Assembly: GCA_024958795.1 (NCBI GenBank) | Contig: JANXHP010000047.1 | Span: 1 to 39,093 of the forward strand | DNA: 39,093 nt | Source: Candidatus Poseidoniaceae archaeon | Lineage (GTDB): Archaea > Thermoplasmatota > Poseidoniia > Poseidoniales > Poseidoniaceae | Direction: 5' to 3' | In this document: positions 20,101-27,528 of the stretch, one piece after another | Numbering within the stretch: position 1 is the first letter of the stretch | How the letters are laid out: each line of letters opens with the position of its first letter | Translations under genes and position numbers: made by a program | Notes under the pieces: model-generated | Seen by the model: the letters and a program-made list of their open reading frames with translations, nothing else | Told to the model about the DNA's origin: nothing | Database searches by the model: none

Positions 20101-20225
20101 ATAGAATGGTGGATACAGATGGTGATGGCCATGTTAATTTCTGTGAATATAAGTGGGATACCAATCCAAGAAACCCTCTTTCATATCCTGGACAGGGTGA
20201 ACTTTGCGATCCATTCAGCGAATGA
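17142..20225 (+). CDS. Giant secreted Asp-rich calcium-binding-repeat protein
   Basis: About 1027 residues beginning with a signal-like segment (HNQMAYVAIVSTLIFGSLFV) and then more than 20 copies of an EF-hand-like loop DxDxDGxxDGxE, such as DTDGDGLIDGIEV and DTDNDGLIDGHEV, often followed by an aromatic residue (DGWEVEHG). This is the thrombospondin type 3/calcium-loop class known from archaeal and bacterial surface proteins; Ca2+ binding is the expected property. There is no C-terminal membrane anchor, so attachment may depend on a partner. The stop overlaps the ATG of the next gene (ATGA), indicating translational coupling. ATG 17142 is used; a GTG at 17133 is an alternative. The enzymatic role, if any, is unknown. 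Confidence 0.88.
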   Translation: MTLSHNQMAYVAIVSTLIFGSLFVGVSGYYQTSGSIGQFDSAVEDDLFGKGTTSSEALDSDGDGLADSLEETQYGTDPLDEDTDKDGMSDGWEVEHGLNPLDNGESDDLETDPGQAETEDASEKNETESWPDPNQGPNGDPDGDGLTNEAEAELGTDPQRSDSDNDGLGDRWESLYTTTVQTPGGTVTLFDPLSGNWDCLLLDQAMVDALSERFDGENGNANWDDLANPAGTHSCDMVLDTDDDGLANFEEEMFGTNPTARDSDMDLIDDIVEVSNTSVSLFVGTGEDCNIPLLDPIIRAAPYMGMERSWFLQDMDNDGINNGPSDWDTDGDGMPDGFEYCYSHQLEHPQNNDYETLDPANASDGYGDWDEDGMNNLEEYEVALIFGSTNFTSPWRVDTDLDGMPDGWESTNGLHPRDGSNGDIDQDRDGWDADGDGAVRYDTLELTAVVIGIDVVMDQWVVANQTVARAQITLGGGNKQTIPLTAPVDGYVYSIHVVLGQTIESRLTIWLEIVEPEEQFTNVMEYNARDRDGDGIIDGRSTNPLNPDTDGDGLIDGIEVMGWEILVVNRGVQRTWVTSDPGLYDTDADGLSDYEEFASICNQGSNASNPDTDGDGLGDQTESLSGFTWDGEAYFTSPCMFDTDNDGLEDGEEVIAGADNFLTHANNSDTDNDGLIDGHEVLYIPRPFQNPTNPLINDTDSDGMLDGWEMQVKSTEENTNSHSLWVTTSSWQRPSCTPSQNDDCSMPAGGYMWQSWLGGFVQTAKYEVSEMNLTGFAMPSNSKCDGCSGRWALDPSLDSLKDDTFDIDNDTLPNGAEAPDRWNTNPVDDDTDGDQLPDGWEVHYSEIALELGLTDNSTTSVYGARGVMDPSMPDSDLDGIWDGEEDPDHDGLNRSGLIKKYCPGHNDTTNSDCHIDPETPDGKKFYDNLENYTNLEEMQNNTNPVSNDTDGDEWNDGPEVYYQDHDDDGMATGWEHHFKFDPEDAADRMVDTDGDGHVNFCEYKWDTNPRNPLSYPGQGELCDPFSE
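17316..20150 (+). repeat. Tandem coding repeats for DxDxDG calcium loops
   Basis: More than 20 degenerate copies of a GAT-acN-GAT-ggN-GAT-GG type unit lie in one reading frame. Spacing is irregular, from about 20 to over 100 codons. The repetition is at protein level with varied codons, so it is not a recent DNA duplication or a CRISPR array. Confidence 0.8.
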
Positions 20226-21850
20226 TTAATGTTGTAAATAACAACCATATTGCACTAAACTTGATGTCTTATAGCGTTGCACCTGTATTCATGGGAGTAG
20301 GTAGGTCAATTGCAGCCTGCTTAGTCTGCCTAATATTTTGCACACTACCACTTACAGTTTCGGTATTTGCACATCATATTGATGAAGAAAATTACAACTT
20401 ATTTATTTTTCAAGAAGATGGTTCTATCTTTTCTGAAAATATCTCATTAAATGGTACAACGACGCTACCTCCGAGTGAGGCGACATGGGAATTGTGGAAT
20501 GTTGGCGATGGTAATTCTAATTGGAACATGGAAGCCTCTGGTTCTCATTTCAGTAGTGTTGTCCCGGTATCAGATAATTTGTGGAATTGGACACTAGAGA
20601 TTAATGTAACAGAAATTGAGTGCACTTGTTTACTTACAATTTCTGTACCAAATGGATTAGACCCAATGACAAAATCAATTATTGTTTACTTGGGAGAAAT
20701 AGGACATAGGCCGATGATATTAGATATTGAATATACTACGACGATAGTTGTAGAAGAGCCAGTAACAATAGAAATAGACTATGTTGTTCCAGGAATCAAC
20801 AATGCAGGCGTTACTGTTTTCGCCACAGTATGTGAAGCACCACATACGGTTTGTTTGGAAGAACCATCCCCAATCACATTGAACCAAACAGATCACAATG
20901 GAACAGTGATTATTACATTAAATAATATTGAACTAAACCTTGCAGATGGAATATATCAATTTGAATATTTTGTCAAGGATGCACTGTTATTAAATTCCAA
21001 TTCAGAAACAATTGCAATAGTAATCGATACTCAGGAGCCAATAGTGAGTATTAATGGTCCTGAAAATGCAATAGAATCACAAACAATTTACATTTCTGCA
21101 ACAGTTGATGATGGTTATAGTGGTTCTAGTGAAAATCTAGTTTGGACGATTTATTCACCTGATGGTAAAGTACGCAGCCCAACTACTGAGGAAAGGCAAG
21201 ATGATTATTCTCTGAATATTATTCCTCTAATTTCAGGAGACTGGACCATTGAATTATTAGTGCGAGATGTTGGAGGACATTTTGTCAATACATATCATTC
21301 ATTTTCTATTGCAAATAATGATCCACAAGCATATCTGACATTGGATGGATTTGAGGTTGCCAATGGTAGTTCAATAACACCTGCTAATGCAAATGATTGG
21401 ATATTAGATTGCTCTGGAAGTACTGATACAATTGATGATATGGAAACATTACAATATGTGTGGTATGTTGAAGGAAAGGCAAGAGTTAGTGGTAAAGAAA
21501 ATTTCACTCAAGATGATTTTGTCATTATAGGTCAGCAACAGATGATGCTAGTAGTGACTGATGATGATGGAGTTGAGTCAACAATAAATTTCACACTATT
21601 TGTCGAAGAGCAACCAATTACATCGAATGATTCATCAATATTGCTTGGAATCTTTGTTTTAGCAATTATCGTATCTGGAATCTTTGCAGTTCAAAAGTTT
21701 TCTAAGAAGTCCAAGGATTCAAAAAAATCCAAAAATATCCCGAAATGGGGAGAGCACAAAAAAACTGATGATAGCCAAGATGAAGAATTGGTGATTACTA
21801 ATAATGAAGACAGTATCTGGAACGATAAATCCTTTGATGGTAAATCCTAA
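20222..21850 (+). CDS. Membrane-anchored protein with Ig/PKD-like extracellular domains
   Basis: About 542 residues. A hydrophobic signal-like segment (GRSIAACLVCLIFCTLPLTV) ends near VFA before HHIDEE. The mature part is beta-rich with Ig/PKD-like units, for example DTQEPIVSINGPENA and a final unit ending VVTDDDGVESTINFTLFV. One transmembrane helix (SILLGIFVLAIIVSGIFAV) follows, then a Lys/Ser-rich cytoplasmic tail, so this is a type I surface protein. ATG 20222 overlaps the TGA of the preceding gene by four bases. ATG 20264 or 20291 are alternative starts and would give a more compact signal peptide. Coupling suggests the two proteins are made in proportion and may associate outside the cell. 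Confidence 0.78.
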   Translation: MINVVNNNHIALNLMSYSVAPVFMGVGRSIAACLVCLIFCTLPLTVSVFAHHIDEENYNLFIFQEDGSIFSENISLNGTTTLPPSEATWELWNVGDGNSNWNMEASGSHFSSVVPVSDNLWNWTLEINVTEIECTCLLTISVPNGLDPMTKSIIVYLGEIGHRPMILDIEYTTTIVVEEPVTIEIDYVVPGINNAGVTVFATVCEAPHTVCLEEPSPITLNQTDHNGTVIITLNNIELNLADGIYQFEYFVKDALLLNSNSETIAIVIDTQEPIVSINGPENAIESQTIYISATVDDGYSGSSENLVWTIYSPDGKVRSPTTEERQDDYSLNIIPLISGDWTIELLVRDVGGHFVNTYHSFSIANNDPQAYLTLDGFEVANGSSITPANANDWILDCSGSTDTIDDMETLQYVWYVEGKARVSGKENFTQDDFVIIGQQQMMLVVTDDDGVESTINFTLFVEEQPITSNDSSILLGIFVLAIIVSGIFAVQKFSKKSKDSKKSKNIPKWGEHKKTDDSQDEELVITNNEDSIWNDKSFDGKS

Positions 21851-21879
21851 CAGTGCAACGGTTGAAAATGGGGTAACCC

Positions 21880-23265
21880 TTGGCCAACACTATGTTCGAG
21901 GCGGCCATGTCGCAAATTGGTGAGAAACCAGCAGAGATTAGCATCGATGAGTTTCGTTCAAGACAAAACAGATTATTGTCACAATTGCGCCCAGATGACC
22001 TACTTGTTATCTGTCCAAATGTTGAATCAAATCGCTCAAATGATGTTCATTATCCTTATCGCAGTAGTAGCGATATGCTATATTTATCTGGTTGGAAAGA
22101 CCCAGAATCAATAATGACAGCTCATCATGATGGAGAGTCATGGGTTGTAACATTATTTGTTCAACCAAAAGATACGCTCAAAGAGATATGGGAAGGGAGA
22201 AGAGAGGGTGTTGAAGGGGCACTAAATGGATGGCCGATTGATTCTGCTCATTCAATAGAAGACTTGTCAACAATATTCTCAGAAATGGTCAGTAAAGCAA
22301 ATCGAGTATTGGTTAGAAGTGGAATCAATACAGCAGTAGATGTCATGGTTAAGGATGCTATAGAAAGAAGGGATAGGGCTCGCCAACAATTTGGTAACGG
22401 TCCAATATCAATTGAAGATCCTTCCGCAAAAATTGCAGAATTAAGACTAAGAAAGTCCGATGCTGAAATAGCTCAAATGCGCCATGTTTCCCAAATCAGT
22501 TCCCTCGCTCACGAGATATCAATGCGTCATTCTGCAGTGGGAAGAAAGGAGTATCAATTACAATCAGTAATAGAGGGTTTCTTCTCATATGCTGGAACAA
22601 GTGGATGGGCTTATCCTTCAATAGTTGGTTGTGGAGAAAATGCAACTATTCTACATTATACTGTAAATGATGATACTTGTGAAGATGGAGACATTATATT
22701 GATAGATGCAGGTGCAGAATACAATGGTTATGCTGCTGACATTACACGTTCTTGGCCTATAAACGGAAAGTTTACTGAAGCGCAGAAAGAAATTTACCAA
22801 CTTGTATTAGATGCGCAATTGGCGGCTATTGACGAGTGTAGAGTCGGCCGGCCATACAATGCCCCTCATGAGGCAGCAAGAAGAGTGCTTGCAGAAGGTC
22901 TCATTGAATTAGGAGTTATCACACAGTCGTTGGATGATGCTCTTTGCATGGAAAATGGACAATTAAAAAAGTGGTATATGCATAACACTGGCCATTGGAT
23001 TGGATTGGATGTTCATGATGTTGGAATATACAAACCAAATGGTGAACCAAGATTGCTTGAAGAGGGAATGTGTTTAACGGTTGAACCTGGATTGTATTTC
23101 GGCGCATGGCGTCCAGATGTAGAATGTCCAAAGAGATATGCTGACATTGGAATGCGTATTGAAGATGATATTCTTGTTACTTCTAAAGGACCTGATGTGT
23201 TGACCAAAGATTGTCCAAAAACAATTTCAGATTTGGAATCATTGATTGGAAAAGATTTCGAGTAG
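21880..23265 (+). CDS. pepP: M24-family Xaa-Pro aminopeptidase
   Basis: Dinuclear-metal aminopeptidase that removes an N-terminal residue preceding proline. The metal ligands are in the expected order: Asp in LIDAGAEYNG, Asp in YAADITRSW, His in NTGHWIGLDVHD, Glu in LTVEPGLYF, and Glu in GMRIEDDI. An N-terminal creatinase/AMP-N domain (about 15-150) has the PYRSSSDMLYLSGW segment typical of PepP. Length 461 is close to that of E. coli PepP. No signal peptide is seen, so it is cytoplasmic. The start is uncertain: TTG 21880 has GGGGT five bases upstream, whereas ATG 21892 and ATG 21907 have no such site. The next gene begins directly at the stop codon. Confidence 0.92.
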   Translation: MANTMFEAAMSQIGEKPAEISIDEFRSRQNRLLSQLRPDDLLVICPNVESNRSNDVHYPYRSSSDMLYLSGWKDPESIMTAHHDGESWVVTLFVQPKDTLKEIWEGRREGVEGALNGWPIDSAHSIEDLSTIFSEMVSKANRVLVRSGINTAVDVMVKDAIERRDRARQQFGNGPISIEDPSAKIAELRLRKSDAEIAQMRHVSQISSLAHEISMRHSAVGRKEYQLQSVIEGFFSYAGTSGWAYPSIVGCGENATILHYTVNDDTCEDGDIILIDAGAEYNGYAADITRSWPINGKFTEAQKEIYQLVLDAQLAAIDECRVGRPYNAPHEAARRVLAEGLIELGVITQSLDDALCMENGQLKKWYMHNTGHWIGLDVHDVGIYKPNGEPRLLEEGMCLTVEPGLYFGAWRPDVECPKRYADIGMRIEDDILVTSKGPDVLTKDCPKTISDLESLIGKDFE

Positions 23266-24456
23266 GTGGTCCTATTGGATTGGGTTCAGATATTACAGCA
23301 GCAGGCCAAATGGTCAAGTAATAATAAATCTGAAAACAGACTAACTTCACAACAGGCAATAGAGTTGTACGATAACGCTCCATTACACCAATTAATGGCT
23401 GCAGCGATGGAGAGGAGAAAAGCAATACATCCGGAAGGATATGTTACTTATCTAATAGATAGAAATATCAATTATACAAATATCTGTACTATTAATTGCC
23501 AGTTTTGTTCTTTTTATCGTCCACCAAATCATCCGGAAACTTATACTCAGACATTTGAGGAGATAAGTGCAAGGATAGTGGAATTAGAGCAAATTGGAGG
23601 GAGTAGAATCCTAATGCAAGGGGGAGTGAACCCTGATTTGCCGATAAATTGGTATCAAGAATTGATCACTTCCTTGAGAAAACATCATCCAACTATTGCA
23701 CTTGATTGCTTTTCACCAATTGAAATTGAAGGAATTGCAGACGTTAGTGGATTGACTACCCTTGAAGTGCTTACAAAATTCCAATCTGTAGGTATGCATG
23801 GTCTACCAGGTGGAGGTGCAGAAATGCTCGTGGAATCAGTTAGGAAGGATGTTTCTCCCAAAAAGGGTCTTCCTGAGAATTGGCTAAAAGTGATGAAAGA
23901 AGCTCAATCGCTTGGTCTTACTACCAGTGCCACAAATGTGTTTGGTTTTGGCGAGGGAGCGACTGAGAGAGTTGAACATATGAGGAGAATACGAGAATTA
24001 CAAGACCAATCTCTCGAATCATACAATATAGGATTCACATCATTCATCGCATGGCCAGTTCAATTAGAAGTGAACAGTTTTGGAAGGAGAAACAGAGGTC
24101 AAAATAAATTTGAATTAGGTGCAGGTTCAAGCGAATATCTTCGCCATGTAGCAGTATCTAGACTATTTTTTGACAATATTGAAAATATTCAATCTTCATG
24201 GCCAACAATGGGTATTTCAGTAGCCCAAATGGCATTGATGGGTGGAGCTAACGATATAGGTTCAACTATGATGGAAGAAAATGTTGTTTCAGCATCTGGT
24301 ACAACCAAATTAAGTGCAAGTGAAAAAGAGTTACAAGATGTGATTCTGAGAGCAGGATTCCGCCCTGCAATAAGAGATTCGGACTACAATTTACTACCAA
24401 CAACATTAGTTGCAGCTGAAGTAACTTCTCTGAAGGCACCAACGCCCATTCAGTAA
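23266..24456 (+). CDS. mqnC: MqnC-like radical SAM enzyme (futalosine menaquinone pathway)
   Basis: Radical SAM cyclase expected to convert dehypoxanthine futalosine to its cyclic form in menaquinone synthesis. The 4Fe-4S cysteines are C74, C78 and C81 in NYTNICTINCQFCSFYR. The FYR after the cluster, ILMQGGVNPDLPINWYQEL, GLPGGGAEMLVESVRK, GFTSFIAWPVQ, GGANDIGSTMMEENVVSASG and AGFRPAIRDSDY all fit MqnC better than CofH, CofG or MqnE. Length 396 is near normal. GTG 23266 abuts the pepP stop; TTG 23275, preceded by AGGTGGT, is an equally good start. The gene converges head-on with the PNGase F-like gene with no bases between their stops. Other pathway genes are not in this window. Confidence 0.9.
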   Translation: MVLLDWVQILQQQAKWSSNNKSENRLTSQQAIELYDNAPLHQLMAAAMERRKAIHPEGYVTYLIDRNINYTNICTINCQFCSFYRPPNHPETYTQTFEEISARIVELEQIGGSRILMQGGVNPDLPINWYQELITSLRKHHPTIALDCFSPIEIEGIADVSGLTTLEVLTKFQSVGMHGLPGGGAEMLVESVRKDVSPKKGLPENWLKVMKEAQSLGLTTSATNVFGFGEGATERVEHMRRIRELQDQSLESYNIGFTSFIAWPVQLEVNSFGRRNRGQNKFELGAGSSEYLRHVAVSRLFFDNIENIQSSWPTMGISVAQMALMGGANDIGSTMMEENVVSASGTTKLSASEKELQDVILRAGFRPAIRDSDYNLLPTTLVAAEVTSLKAPTPIQ

Positions 24457-27400
24457 TCAACTACTAGTTGCTGCTGAAAATACCACATATACAACAGCCC
24501 TTATTTGTCGTTGTCCATTTCCAATATTTTCGCTTGGAGTATATTCTTGGCCATTATACAATCCTTTGTAAACCAAGTGATTATTTCCACCATCCATATC
24601 ACTCCACGAAGTAATATCGTATGTCCACTGTTTCACATCTTGACCTGCACACCATCCTGCTCTACCATACGGCCATGAGCCATACTGATTTGCAACTACG
24701 CCATTTGCGATCTCTACCTTGCATCCATTTGCCTGATTATGAACAACAGGGTGCCATTCATAGGTATGACTTCCATTCATGTAATAATGGTGTTCATGGT
24801 CGCAGAATTCAGCACAATTAGCAGCATCTTTTTGGAAGCCATGTCCGGTAATTGTTGCAACCAATGAGACTTTAGTTGCCCAAGAGGGAACTGTGAAATT
24901 CATTTGTCTATTATACTTAGATTCATTATTGTAAGTTCCATCAAATTGACCACCTGAGAATGCGTAATCAGCCTCATATGAACGCTCACCACTACCCCAA
25001 TCACTGAAGAGGAATTTCACAGTCAAATCACCCTTATTTGCACCACCATATTTGAAACGTCTTTCCTCACCATCATCTATCATGAATAAGTATGGTGAAA
25101 TATCAGTTAACCACATTCCCTCTCGCCCATATGTAGTAATCCATCGCATTATTTCTGTACTACATTGCGAACTATTTTGTTCATTACAGATGTATAGATT
25201 TGCTAAGTAATCCCATTCATGACATCCACCATAACTGCCATCAGAATTACTATGTCTATTTTCTCTATCAGGGCATGCATGCTCATGGTATACCTCTAAT
25301 GTATCATATGAACTAATATTATTCGCTAAGTCAAATGTTGCATTTGAGAAACTACTGAATCCTCCACCCCATCCTCCAGCATGATTTTGGAAATCCATTA
25401 TTGTGACAACTTCAACACCAGGATCTAATTCTCTAACCTTTGTAGGAAATTCTACATTCCATTGTACTGGCTCAAATGCGATATGGCTTGGGTCATTTGA
25501 TTGAGTTGGCCAATCATAGAATGAACCAACTTCACGCGAAAGTTGAAATCGGTCAATTCCCATGTATAATGGGTTATTAAATGAATTAATCATTTGACCT
25601 AATCCTCCACCAATACTACTCGCTCGTTGGTCAATATAGTGGATTCGATCTCCCCATTTTTCTTCTTCAGAAGGGTTTAATGCTGCAAGAACAGACGATT
25701 TCTGTTGAGTAACATCACTGTGATATGTGGAATCAAAAGAGCCGTAGAATAAGTGAGTATTATCTGGAAGTGCGCGAATCAACTTACCAGGGTTTTGTCC
25801 CCATGTAGCAGAGTTGGAACTTCCATCTCCATTGGTATATTTGAACATTAATAAGTAAACATCATCCCCCGTCCAGCGTTGTTCAAAATAGAATGTTCCA
25901 TCTAAAGTTGGAACGCTAAAATGCGGTACTGCTTGCATGGGGCCACTCAATGATGTTGCAGATGTCCAAGCAATCGGTTGTTGAATAACAGCGCAACCAG
26001 AACTATTTGCAGTCCAACGTTGAGGAGTATCGGGACAAATATCCACATTTGAGAAAACACCATCATTGTCAATATCTGCACACCCGACTCCATTCACGAC
26101 AATATTAGCAGGAGTCCCCTCACACATATCATAGAAATCAAGAACGCCATCAGAATCACTGTCACGCTCTATCGAAGCACAACCATCTTCATCAATATCG
26201 ATGCCTGTTTTCGGAGTTCGTGGACATTGGTCCAACGTAGCACCTGTTGAATTGTAATCATTTACACCGTCATTATCATCGTCATCATCTTCAGAAGTAT
26301 CGAAGCATCCGTCGTCATCAAAATCATTGAATTCATCTCTAATCCATGATGTCAAACCTTTTGGACATGAATCAACCGAATCATTTCTTTGGTCATTATC
26401 ATCATCATCATCTTCATCTAAATCAGAACAACCATCACCATCCCAATCACTGTATAGATTAGAAATCCAACCGGTTAGTCCCATCGGGCAAGAATCGACC
26501 AAATCATCAACTCCATCTCCATCATCATCAAGATCAAATGATTCATCATGACAACCATCTTGGTCATAATCTGCATCAATTGTGCTTTTCCATCCTACCG
26601 AATTTGGGCAATTGTCCTTCACATCCTCAATCCCGTCTGCATCATCATCATCGTCTTCATCTCTATCCCTACATCCATCTGAATCCATATCATCAGTAGT
26701 TGAAGAAATCCAACCCTCCGCTTCACCAATTCCATTAGGGCAATTGTCATTATCGTCAATTATTCCATCACCATCCGCATCAATACCCGCATTTTCAACG
26801 ATAATGGTGGTAGTTGAGGTGTCCGTTAGTATTGTCCATTCTCCACATGTGGCAACAAAAGTGATTGTAATATCAGTTACTCCATCGTATAGTTCAGTAA
26901 GCAATTTCCAAGAACCATCTGATTTTACATCTACTTGTCCTTGTTCTTCATCACTTGAGTAACTTAATGAACAACTTTCTAAATGGTCATGAGAAATTGT
27001 GCCTGAAACCCATGTTAATCCTGAATCCTCTAACAGTATTAGGGAAGGAGCATTCAATATTGGTGCTCCTTCAATGGGTGGCAAAATCTGTATTATGTGA
27101 GATACTATAACAGGTCCGTCAACAATTGTTGTTTCTTTATCAGCTGCCTCAAAAGTTGCAGCGATATTGTAACTCACAATTTCACTTGGCATGAAAGTAA
27201 CATGTACAATGTCTTTGGATTGTGTCATTGCAAATTCAACTTCCGGATAAATGGATACTGATGCCAACCAATCCCCTTCACCTTGACTTTGAACTGTGAT
27301 TTGAAGGCTTACAATTTCCTCCAATATTGCATTTGTAGGCGGTTCAACGAATTGCACATTGAGCTCTAATTCCTTCACTACAGGTGTTATTTCTTCTTCA

Positions 27401-27483
27401 GCAATTTCATCTGTAGCACCGAAACAACCAGCACTTAACATCACGAAAATTAATATTACAGCAGAAGTACGCTGACTGCCCAT
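24457..27483 (-). CDS. Lipoprotein with TSP3 repeats and C-terminal PNGase F-like glycoamidase domain
   Basis: About 1008 residues from ATG 27483. A signal peptide ends in the lipobox LSAGC (MGSQRTSAVILIFVMLSAGC). Two Ig-like regions follow (about 30-235), then thrombospondin type 3 repeats (about 235-485) with D-rich loops and CP pairs, and a linking domain that may be redoxin-like. From about residue 730 it resembles peptide:N-glycosidase F: CHEWDYLANLYI matches the D60 region, with the Asp at residue 758; NCAEFCDHEH matches the E206 region, with the Glu at 892; and RAGWCAG is also present. E118 of the Flavobacterium enzyme aligns with Ser (FSDWG). Expected role: removing N-linked glycans from glycoproteins at the cell surface. 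TTG 27513 is an unlikely earlier start. Confidence 0.85.
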   Translation of the reverse strand: MGSQRTSAVILIFVMLSAGCFGATDEIAEEEITPVVKELELNVQFVEPPTNAILEEIVSLQITVQSQGEGDWLASVSIYPEVEFAMTQSKDIVHVTFMPSEIVSYNIAATFEAADKETTIVDGPVIVSHIIQILPPIEGAPILNAPSLILLEDSGLTWVSGTISHDHLESCSLSYSSDEEQGQVDVKSDGSWKLLTELYDGVTDITITFVATCGEWTILTDTSTTTIIVENAGIDADGDGIIDDNDNCPNGIGEAEGWISSTTDDMDSDGCRDRDEDDDDDADGIEDVKDNCPNSVGWKSTIDADYDQDGCHDESFDLDDDGDGVDDLVDSCPMGLTGWISNLYSDWDGDGCSDLDEDDDDDNDQRNDSVDSCPKGLTSWIRDEFNDFDDDGCFDTSEDDDDDNDGVNDYNSTGATLDQCPRTPKTGIDIDEDGCASIERDSDSDGVLDFYDMCEGTPANIVVNGVGCADIDNDGVFSNVDICPDTPQRWTANSSGCAVIQQPIAWTSATSLSGPMQAVPHFSVPTLDGTFYFEQRWTGDDVYLLMFKYTNGDGSSNSATWGQNPGKLIRALPDNTHLFYGSFDSTYHSDVTQQKSSVLAALNPSEEEKWGDRIHYIDQRASSIGGGLGQMINSFNNPLYMGIDRFQLSREVGSFYDWPTQSNDPSHIAFEPVQWNVEFPTKVRELDPGVEVVTIMDFQNHAGGWGGGFSSFSNATFDLANNISSYDTLEVYHEHACPDRENRHSNSDGSYGGCHEWDYLANLYICNEQNSSQCSTEIMRWITTYGREGMWLTDISPYLFMIDDGEERRFKYGGANKGDLTVKFLFSDWGSGERSYEADYAFSGGQFDGTYNNESKYNRQMNFTVPSWATKVSLVATITGHGFQKDAANCAEFCDHEHHYYMNGSHTYEWHPVVHNQANGCKVEIANGVVANQYGSWPYGRAGWCAGQDVKQWTYDITSWSDMDGGNNHLVYKGLYNGQEYTPSENIGNGQRQIRAVVYVVFSAATSS
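26025..26781 (-). repeat. Thrombospondin type 3-like coding repeats
   Basis: Seven or so units of the pattern D-D-D-DG--D--D-CP-G---W, for example DDDGDGVDDLVDSCPMGLTG, lie in one frame of the PNGase F-like gene. They are expected to bind Ca2+ and act as a rigid stalk between the lipid anchor and the catalytic domain. Boundaries are approximate. Confidence 0.75.
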
Positions 27484-27528
27484 AATATTGCATGGAATAA
27501 AGCAACCCTTCAATGTGTTGTTTTAGAA

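Noticed and set aside
17316-20150. Repeated GATACTGATGGTGATGG-like units considered as a CRISPR or DNA repeat array
   Set aside because: Spacing is irregular, all copies are in one reading frame and codons vary, so selection is on the protein.
19945-20229. 94-residue frame rich in Met and Ile
   Set aside because: It is the shifted frame of the Asp-rich repeats in the surface protein gene and has no independent support.
23266-24456. CofH/CofG (F420 synthesis) as the identity of the radical SAM gene
   Set aside because: The FYR after the cluster cysteines, the GGGAEML block and the MMEENVVSASG block fit MqnC instead.
26582-26962. Ser/Pro-rich 126-residue frame on the plus strand
   Set aside because: It is the complement of the Asp-rich TSP3 repeats (GAT read backwards gives ATC/TCA), a composition artefact.
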